Of a stretch of 64,000 nucleotides of DNA, positions 57,336 to 64,000 are shown in pieces. Each line of letters starts with the position of its first letter. Within the stretch, counting starts at the first letter, position 1. Origin of the DNA: Syngnathus acus (taxonomy: Eukaryota; Chordata; Actinopteri; Syngnathiformes; Syngnathidae); the NCBI RefSeq assembly GCF_901709675.1, contig NC_051095.1, forward strand, positions 7,159,956 through 7,223,955. Reading direction: 5' to 3'. The position numbers and the translations under genes were made by a program. The notes beneath the pieces were generated by a model that had not been told where the DNA came from, did no database searches, and saw only the letters and a list, made by a program, of their open reading frames with translations.

Positions 57336-58176
57336 TGAATCGATCATTTCAGGTAAGCGCGGAATCCCAACAAAGTTTGACACACAACTTCAAATATTAG
57401 AGGGTCCATTCATCGCTGGGCACAGCTTTAATGTTTGATTTGAGATTTGACAGGCAAACTCAAAAAGGCGATTTGCTTGGTTGACATCTCCAACCGAGTG
57501 CCGTCTCCTCCACGTTCGCCACATCAGCGCTTTAACAAGTCAAGTTCCACACTGCCGATCTCATCATCCATGACACTAAACTCTCTGATGAGACTTTTAT
57601 TTTTCCAACTTCACATCTGCGGCCATTTTTACCTCTGTTCCATCTTTGTATGTTGTCAGCAACGCAGCCATGTGATACATGACAGGCTCCGAGGGGTTAA
57701 TTGTGGATCTAATCAATACTGTAGCTCATGTTGTGCACTCCCCGCGGCTCAAAGGTCTCTGACAAAACACACACAAACACATGCGCACGCACACACACAC
57801 ACAGTCAATAAATCACCCAATGTGACGTTTACAGACGCTTTTACTATGATGTGTTGTTGCTTTTGCGATGTATTGACAAACCAAATAGGGAAACAGGCAT
57901 CATGTGACCTCCGTCAAGTGACCAAGATGACACAGAACCAGTGAAAAGGAAAACACTCAGTAAGATAGTAAGGCTGGTAAAACAGCTCCAGTCGTTCGAC
58001 ACAGTTGACGGTTTTATTCAAAATAGTTAAAATGGTGACGATGCTGTCAAAAGTGAAGGTAGCTATCATCCATGTGACTTTCAGCATCAGTGTAAACAAA
58101 AAAGGTTTACAAAAAACAAATAAAGAACCAGAACTAGAAGACCAGTGTGTAGATAAAATACACACATGGTATAAAA
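57336..58176. other. No gene; CA microsatellite
   Basis: Interrupted CA repeats at 57766-57803. The 165-codon frame at 57447-57944 is the longest in the window but has no domain and runs through the CA tract, so it is not treated as coding. Confidence 0.4.
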
Positions 58177-58724
58177 CTTATACTCAGGAGCGACTTATGT
58201 CATTAACACATTATATCATGTTATTTTCACACTAAACCTCATGAGGGCGCTCTAGGCCTGTGGAATAATTGGAACTGCAACTAACGAAGAGGAAGCGCTG
58301 CATCTTCTACTTCCGTGGTGAGTGGAGTTGTTTATAAGTGACACCGAGAATGAAGATTTCGTTGGATTTAATGATTTGTAGTGACGCGGATGGGTCGATA
58401 AACTTGTTAGCATGTTATTTATGCAATAGTTATTTGAATAACTCTTAATATGTTACGTCAGGCACGTTCTTAGTTCCTTGTTTCTGTGTTTATGTAACGT
58501 TAGCATACCGTACCGTTCAGCCTGTTGTTGCTAATTTTATTTTTATTTTAAATTGCCTTTCAAGATGCCATATCTCTTCTTGATGTTGGATTTTATCAAA
58601 TGAATGTCCCCCAAAAATGCGACTTATACTCCGGTGTGACTTATGTCTTTTTCTTCTATATTATGCATTTTATGGCTGGTGCGACTTATACTCCGGAGCG
58701 ACTAATATTTCAGAAAATACGGTA
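58177..58724 (+). mobile_element. MITE with GCGACTTATACTCCGG subunits
   Basis: ACTTATACTCAGGAGCGACT at the left and GCGACTTATACTCCGGTGTG near 58619 and GCGACTTATACTCCGGAGCG near 58681 at the right form a repeated and inverted-style border. The right end finishes GAAAATACGGTA, the same terminus as the elements at 29430, 42563 and (as CAGTA) 60400. The matching left terminus TACCGTATTTT was not found, so the left boundary is approximate or truncated. The 440-base interior is unrelated to the other MITEs and has no convincing frame. Confidence 0.6.
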
Positions 58725-60399
58725 CTTCAAAGGATCAAACTACCTGAGCTGACGTCGGAGTCAGCGTTCAAATATTGAAGCCGTCGGCAAAGCCAGGAAG
58801 CTCGTTGTTGTGTGTGAAGGTGATGATGTCACCTCCCTGATGTTGATCTCCGATGTACCAGGCAGAGTCAACCACCGTGTATGCTATCATCGCATCATTT
58901 CACGGTGGGTGCATCAGCGTATGTGTGTGTGTAAGAGGATCGCTCGCCCCACATTCAAGCAATAAATGCCTGACTGAATGTCACACTCCTGCTGGCACCC
59001 TCCCGTCGCTTGTGCTTTTTTGCACTCGCGCATACATGCTGCTTATCAGTAAAAGCCAGCCTTGCGAACGGACAACACACACATGAAAGGATGCAACATA
59101 CAAACACGTGTGCAGCTACACACACACACACAAATATCAAAGACAAAAGACGTAATAATGCCACCTTCACAAACACAAAGAGAATAATCAAAGAGCAAAG
59201 GTGACAACTTGTTATGATTCCAATTATGATGATTTTATTATTGATGTCATTCGTCTGGAGCGTCACTTTTGTCTTCCTACTGTCATGGAAATAAATAGTC
59301 CCCCTGAGGATGAACAAACACCGCCACCACGAGCAGCTTCTCAGTGCTCATTTTAAAAACAATACATCATTCAAAATTAATAGGAGGGTTGCTGTAGAAA
59401 ATGCGTGCACTCAAGAGGAAAATATAAAAAAAATCTCCCAAAAGGGTTTGGGTTAAAGGTTCGCGTTCGGAAGATCGGTGCTTACAAGGCAAATCGTGGG
59501 TTACGGTTAAAAGTTAAAGGTTAGGAGATGAGGTTTCAGGGATACTTTTTGGGTTAGAGAGTTTTGGTTTGGATTTACAATTTACAACACAAGGAAAGTC
59601 ATCCAAATAAGCCTCAATTGGAAGCGGCTCTCCCAGACAGATGGGCAAAATTGCAAAGACTTTGCCAGACAACGCCTCCACTGTGAGCAAAGCATGGCAT
59701 CAATATTTGACTGAAATTTTGGAAAATTTAAAAACAGAAATACCAGCGTGGACAGATGTGTGTCATAAAACGACACATGACAAAAGACACATGCCCAAAA
59801 GTCAACAGCAAATTGGTCATTTTGGTTATAAGAAGACCATTTTGAGTGGTCGTGTCATTTCTACTAGGAATTTTGTCTTGCACAAGTCTTATTTGGCTTG
59901 GTATTTAATGGAGGCGGAGCGCAATGTCAAAGCTCAATGATCATTTCAAGGATCAAACATGAAAAAGGAAACCCTAATAATGCCTTTCTGCAAGACATAT
60001 CTTATTACAACCCTCAGTAAATCCTTTAACTCCGTGTACATGTGTGTGCGTCTGTGTGTGTGTCATCCATCACTGTATATTTTGAAATCGGCAGCAGCTC
60101 TCTGACTGACTGTTGGCTAAGCAGAAGCAAGAGAGCAAATTAACAAGATTCGCTTACATACATACACACACACGCACACATAAAAAAGCGTATAAGGCAT
60201 TTTCAACTTGAGTTACATTAGATTTTAGTGGCTTTAATCAGATATTTTCTGAGCTGGACATCCTAACCCATAAACCAGAGGTAGGCGAGTCAGGTCCTAG
60301 AGAACGGAAAAACGACTAGGACAGCGGCTCCCATGGACTGGACTTGCCATAAACGACCCCGTTAAATTACCCCTGAAGTCAATATAGGTGGTAAATATA
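58725..60399. other. No gene; weak repeats
   Basis: 59440-59580 contains scattered GGTTAAAGG/GGGTTA words (for example GGTTTGGGTTAAAGGTTCGC near 59447). 59750-59860 has an old plus-strand trace of the CATTTTGG repeat (AATTGGTCATTTTGGTTATA near 59812). Short CA or TG tracts lie near 58920, 59110, 60050 and 60165. The 120-codon minus-strand frame at 58955-59317 has no domain. Confidence 0.35.
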
Positions 60400-60698
60400 T
60401 ACTGTATTTTCCGCACTATAAGGCGCACCTTACAACCTCCAATTTTCTCAAAAGCCGACAGTGCGCCTTATAATCAGGTGCGCCTTATATATGGACCAAT
60501 ATTGAGCCACTACAGCAGGCGTGTCCATATTCCGGCTCGCGGGCCAAATATATATATCTTATATATGGACAAAGTTTTAAAATGGGTCATTCATTGAAGG
60601 TGTGCCCTATAATTTGGTGCACCTTATATATGGACAAAGTTTTAAAATGGGCCATTCATTGAAGGTGCGCCTTATAATCCGGTGCGGAAAATACAGTA
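60400..60698 (+). mobile_element. TACGGTA-type palindromic MITE, copy C
   Basis: It starts TACTGTATTTTCCGCACTAT and ends GTGCGGAAAATACAGTA, so both ends carry the same compensating change relative to copies A and B. The internal order matches those copies: AAAAGCCGACAGTGCGCC, GGTGCGCCTTATATATGG, AGGCGTGTCCATATTCCGGC, then GGGTCATTCATTGAAGG and GGGCCATTCATTGAAGG subunits. It is followed directly by a (TA)n tract to 60717. No coding capacity. Confidence 0.88.
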
Positions 60699-61635
60699 TA
60701 TATATATATATATATATTTTTTTTTATGTCTATTTCTTGCAATCATGTGACACTTTCCGCTTAAGATTCCAGGATTCCTCAAAAGTAGCTGGGTGTTTCA
60801 TTGGCCCTCATTTATTACCCTCGGGAAGTACATTTGGAAAATTGCCCTGCAAGATCTTCCTTTTTTTTATCCCAGTTGAAATCCCCCGCTCGTTTTTGTT
60901 TACTTGTGTTCTTTCCCGAGCTCCTTCCACTCTAATCCTGCATTGTTTTCATTTCAAGGTTTACACGAAGGTTGCCGTGACGATCCGGGCATCCTTCTCC
61001 ATCTGTACGCCTCATCTCCTGCTTCAGAAGGCGTAACAACATAACACTTCATTTTACAAGACAAAACATGCGGCGCCATGGAAGATTGGGAGCCAAAGCC
61101 TGGCAGCGCACAGAGCCAGGCTTGGAAAAAAGAAAAAAAAAAAAGCATCCTCCGAGGCGGCGAGACAAAACGATGGAGGCAGGTGCACTTAAGTGGAGGA
61201 GGAGGATGAGGAAGTCAAAGAAGAAGAGGAGAGGAAACGTTGAAATGAAACACCTCCTCCCTCGCAAGCGAGAAGACTAAACATACGTGTTAATGCTCCC
61301 TTCCTCCGCTGGGACGAGGAGGAGGAGGAGGAGGAGGAGGAGCTGAGGCTCAACTCCCCGCGGCTACACATGCGCTCAACAGCAGGTGGAACACACACAC
61401 ATGCGTACAGACACACACCATGCCACCAAGTGTTATCTTTCGACGAAGCGCAAGTAGAATTCTGTGCAAAAGAACAAGCAACTGCATTTTCCTTCAAAGA
61501 GGCAAAAAAACCAAAAGATTCACTCATTGATTTATTGATCGATGCACATGTGAACACTTGAAGCTGTTTTCTGTCGCTTAGTATGGAGTGAAACAATCTT
61601 TTTTTTTTTTTATAAGGATTTGACACATCAAATAG
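60699..61635. other. No gene; (TA)n and (GAG)n microsatellites
   Basis: (TA)n then T-rich DNA at 60697-60725, purine-rich A runs at 61127-61143 and 61190-61235, and (GAG)n at 61316-61342. Ser- or Glu-rich frames here reflect these tracts. Confidence 0.5.
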
Positions 61636-61880
61636 TAGAAATTTACGGTTAGGTTTTCAAAGTAATGTTTTGAAACAAGGTTTAGGGTTTTCGAGCAAAG
61701 GGTTTCAGGTTTAGGATCAGAGTTTCAAAGAGAAATTTCAAGGTCAAGTTAGGGTGTGAAATAATGGTGAGGATTTTATATTAATTAATTATTTTAAACC
61801 TGATGTAAGGTTTAAATGATGTTTCCAACTTGGCTTAGGGTTTCAAATTGGGATTTCAAGAAAGCGTTACACTCTAGACT
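61636..61880 (+). repeat. Eroded repeat with TTAGGGTTTCAAA words
   Basis: Words such as GGTTAGGTTTTCAAAGTAAT, AGGTTTAGGGTTTTCGAG, AGGGTTTCAGGTTTAGGATC, AGTTTCAAAGAGAAATTTCA, AAGTTAGGGTGTGAAAT and GGCTTAGGGTTTCAAATTGG recur about every 25-60 bases. The TTAGGG content resembles interstitial telomere-like DNA but the units are longer and irregular. Related scattered words occur near 690-830, 36390 and 59450-59580. Confidence 0.5.
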
Positions 61881-62599
61881 CAGTAATGTTTCTATGTCGA
61901 GATAATAATTGAAAATAAAGGTCTATTCAACATCCAAAACGTTTTTTTGTGATGGCAAACCCTCTCGGGGAGCACAAGTTAATTGCGTGAGAACAATTGT
62001 GATCCCTCATCTTGTAACAACACCAAAATTTGATCCTGTGGGAGCAAGTGGGAGATAAAAGATGAACCCGAGTTGCTGGCGGAACAAAATATGAAACCGC
62101 ATCGGCCAGGAGAATCCATCTGTCAGCTGACCGGGCAGCCGTGAATCAGCTGAATGTGTCGACTAGTGCGCTAATATGCTGCGTTGACGTGTGAAAATGT
62201 GCATGTTGTGAGCGATGTGTATACTTTGGGAACGGCAGGACACATCTCAGCCACCGGCAGATGGCCGGAGAATAAATATTGACGACATTTTGTGGCTTTA
62301 TTGCGGAACGTCAGCCATATTCACAATTTTGTTGTCATAAGTTGGTTAGCGCAGTTGTTTAATTATTGGGCTCTGTAGTGCGCCCTGGCCTAAAAACAAT
62401 AATAAAGCAAATTTTGAGAAAAAATTTGAGAAGACAGACAACTCCCCCTACTCACCAGCCTGTTTAACTTAGCAGCATGAATTTGGGGTGGAAGTCTGTT
62501 TTTTTTTTTTTTTACCTCACTTGATTAATGCTTATATTTGACATTTTATGTTAATCAACGTTAATTGATTGCCCCAGAATTCACCTTCAAGTCAAAATT
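61881..62599. other. No feature recognised
   Basis: No exon, RNA gene or mobile element. A poly-T run lies at 62500-62513. 62080-62300 is mixed-composition and could be conserved non-coding DNA; this cannot be judged from one sequence. Confidence 0.35.
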
Positions 62600-62765
62600 G
62601 AGTAGGAAATTAAGCCTTGGAATCCAGTTTCACTTAGCAACAGGACATTTTGTAGGCATGTCCATCTTGATTAGCCCTGCAAAAAAAGTAACTATGTCTG
62701 GAAGTCTGCCATTTTGATTTGAAGCTTCCATTATAGGTTGAATTGATTTTGTCCTAATCTAATAT
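62600..62765 (+). repeat. Dispersed CATTTTGG repeat, one unit
   Basis: CCAGTTTCACTTAGCAACAG (about 62624), CATTTTGTAGGCATGTCCAT, GATTAGCCCTGCAAAAAAAG, then GGAAGTCTGCCATTTTGATT (about 62699) and GAAGCTTCCATTATAGG follow the family order in the plus orientation. Confidence 0.65.
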
Positions 62766-63439
62766 TTCCAAAATTAGCCTATGCAGTTCCAACGTTTTAT
62801 ACCCGATGGATGAATATTACCAAATTGTGGAAAATATTAGTTTTTTTCTTTTGCTTGTGGGGGGCGGAACATGTTTATTCAAGTCAGGTGATTCTAATGA
62901 TGTTTGCTATTTCACACCGAAGGTATAAATAACCGCAAAAGTGTACATAAGCTTCTGAAGGCGTGCGTTGACACCTCACGCCTCCACAAAATCATGACTC
63001 ATAAGGAAATGTGTAAATTTCTAAACGTCTTATATCACAGATTCAGTCAAGGTGAGAAATTGCAGCCTTCTGATGGCAACTTGCCATTCAGGTGATGTGG
63101 CTTGCCTTCTGGCGAATGGACGCCGGAGATTTGTTCAGCTAAACATCACCTCAGCAAACGTGCTAATTAGCTTGTTTACGTTGCACGATGCTGTGCAAAT
63201 TTGTCCAACAACAAAGTGTTTATGTTGTGGTAGCTTTAATTACACTCAAGCTGCTAATAAGCTAAATTTGGCCCTCATCAGAAGCGTCTGTTTTACCCTG
63301 ACTGTAATGACCTTAACTCCCGAGCCAACTAATCTTTGCCCTCCCCTTGGAACTTAACAATTGTGACTTTTAAGCCCCACCCGGCTCACTTTCACTTTTG
63401 TTTCTGCCTTACTTTCTTGATCAACGAGCAACATTACAA
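62766..63439. other. No feature recognised
   Basis: No exon supported. The 101-codon frame at 63052-63357 has no domain. Confidence 0.4.
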
Positions 63440-64000
63440 CATTGCCATGTGGTTTTTAGCTTGGGGTCATGAACTTTAATCCAGACCCAGAAATTCAGCT
63501 ACTTTATATGCAATCACTATCCACTTCCTTCTTACTAGACCAACTAGCTACTTGTCTACCTTCGCACTTTCTACCCTGGAGGTCATAAATCTTGTTTAAT
63601 TCCTAAAAGTTCGTTATATTTCTTTAGCCCCCACGTTGCACCTTCTGCGATTGTCCATCTGGCTACCTTCCCTCGTGTCTACCAAATGTTTTTCCCCCAC
63701 CCCTCCCCGCTCCTTCGCTTACTGGACCAACCAGCTAGTTGTAGGCCCTTCCTCCCCTACTTAGGGGGTCATACATCTTCAGCCATTTTTTAAATGCCAA
63801 GCTGTATCTTCAGCCCCACCGTGCATTTCCTGTGATTGCCCAAAAAGCTACAGAACTTACATTCCCCAACTTGTCTATTCTCAACCCTACCCTGTTGCTA
63901 ATTAGACCGGATATTTGTCTGGCCGTGTCCTTCACACCTCATGGGTCATAAACCCTAAGCTGTATCTTTTCATCCCTATTCATTCTATTCCCTTCTTCGC
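63440..64000 (+). repeat. Eroded tandem repeat of about 180-190 bp, runs off window
   Basis: Pyrimidine-rich units share an opening AGACCAACTAGCTACTTGTC (63537), GGACCAACCAGCTAGTTGT (63725) or AGACCGGATATTTGTCTGGC (63904), and a GGGGTCATACATCTT-type word: GGGGTCATGAACTTT (about 63463), GAGGTCATAAATCTT (about 63580), GGGGTCATACATCTT (about 63766) and TGGGTCATAAACCCT (about 63943). Each is followed by AGCCCCCACGTTGCACCTTC or AGCCCCACCGTGCATTTCCT. The intervals are 188 and 179 bases. The copies are strongly diverged and the array continues beyond the end of the window. Confidence 0.65.

Noticed and set aside
57447-57944. 165-codon plus-strand frame, the longest in the window, as a gene
   Set aside because: It crosses a CA microsatellite, shows no domain, signal peptide or repeat pattern, and begins next to the old CATTTTGG repeat. 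A frame of this length is expected by chance in 64 kb.

Overview
This 64 kb window looks like gene-free nuclear DNA from a ray-finned fish. The evidence is a tRNA-headed SINE with a (GGAT)n tail, several non-autonomous hAT elements with 8-bp target duplications, short palindromic elements ending in TACGGTA, LINE tails of a kind widespread in fishes, and very long (CA)n and (GGAT)n tracts. The wording of the SINE reminds me of syngnathids (seahorses and pipefishes), but that is recall and weak. I found no convincing protein-coding exon, rRNA, tRNA or miRNA gene. The longest open frames (about 150-165 codons) are low-complexity or carry no recognisable domain. The window is best read as a gene desert or part of a very large intron.

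Layout. 1-4.3 kb: a diverged 120-bp duplication, a young SINE with perfect 13-bp target duplications, a (GGAT)n tract, a LINE tail and an eroded minisatellite built on CTTGATGTTTACAAAA. 5.6-7.3 kb: an eroded GTACAACAATCTACCC minisatellite around a 110-bp (CA)n tract, ending in a 51-bp tandem repeat. 9-13.9 kb: a CpG-rich patch, a perfect 49-bp duplication and a hAT fragment. 13.95-19.8 kb: the most conspicuous object, a tandem satellite of about 670-bp units with dimeric higher-order structure, old-looking edges and a related short mobile element on each side. 21.5-29.4 kb: sparse, with islands of a dispersed repeat containing GTCAGCCATTTTGG. 29.4-30.1 kb: a palindromic element abutted by a second, full-length SINE. 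31.4-32.05 kb: an eroded GGCTGTCAATCAAAC array. 33.8-38.7 kb: two hAT MITEs, an old SINE and a SINE tail. 40.5-47.8 kb: a LINE ORF2 relic, another palindromic element, a BED-finger-like relic and a hAT MITE inserted into the CATTTTGG repeat. 50-63 kb: a SINE/LINE tail, more CATTTTGG clusters and three more TACGGTA-type elements. 63.4-64 kb: an eroded repeat of about 180-190 bp running off the end.

The region is a stack of tandem and dispersed repeats of very different ages. Precise insertions (two SINEs, three hAT MITEs) date some layers relative to others. The best candidates for something undescribed are the 670-bp satellite, the CATTTTGG dispersed repeat and the palindromic element that seems to have captured a hAT end.
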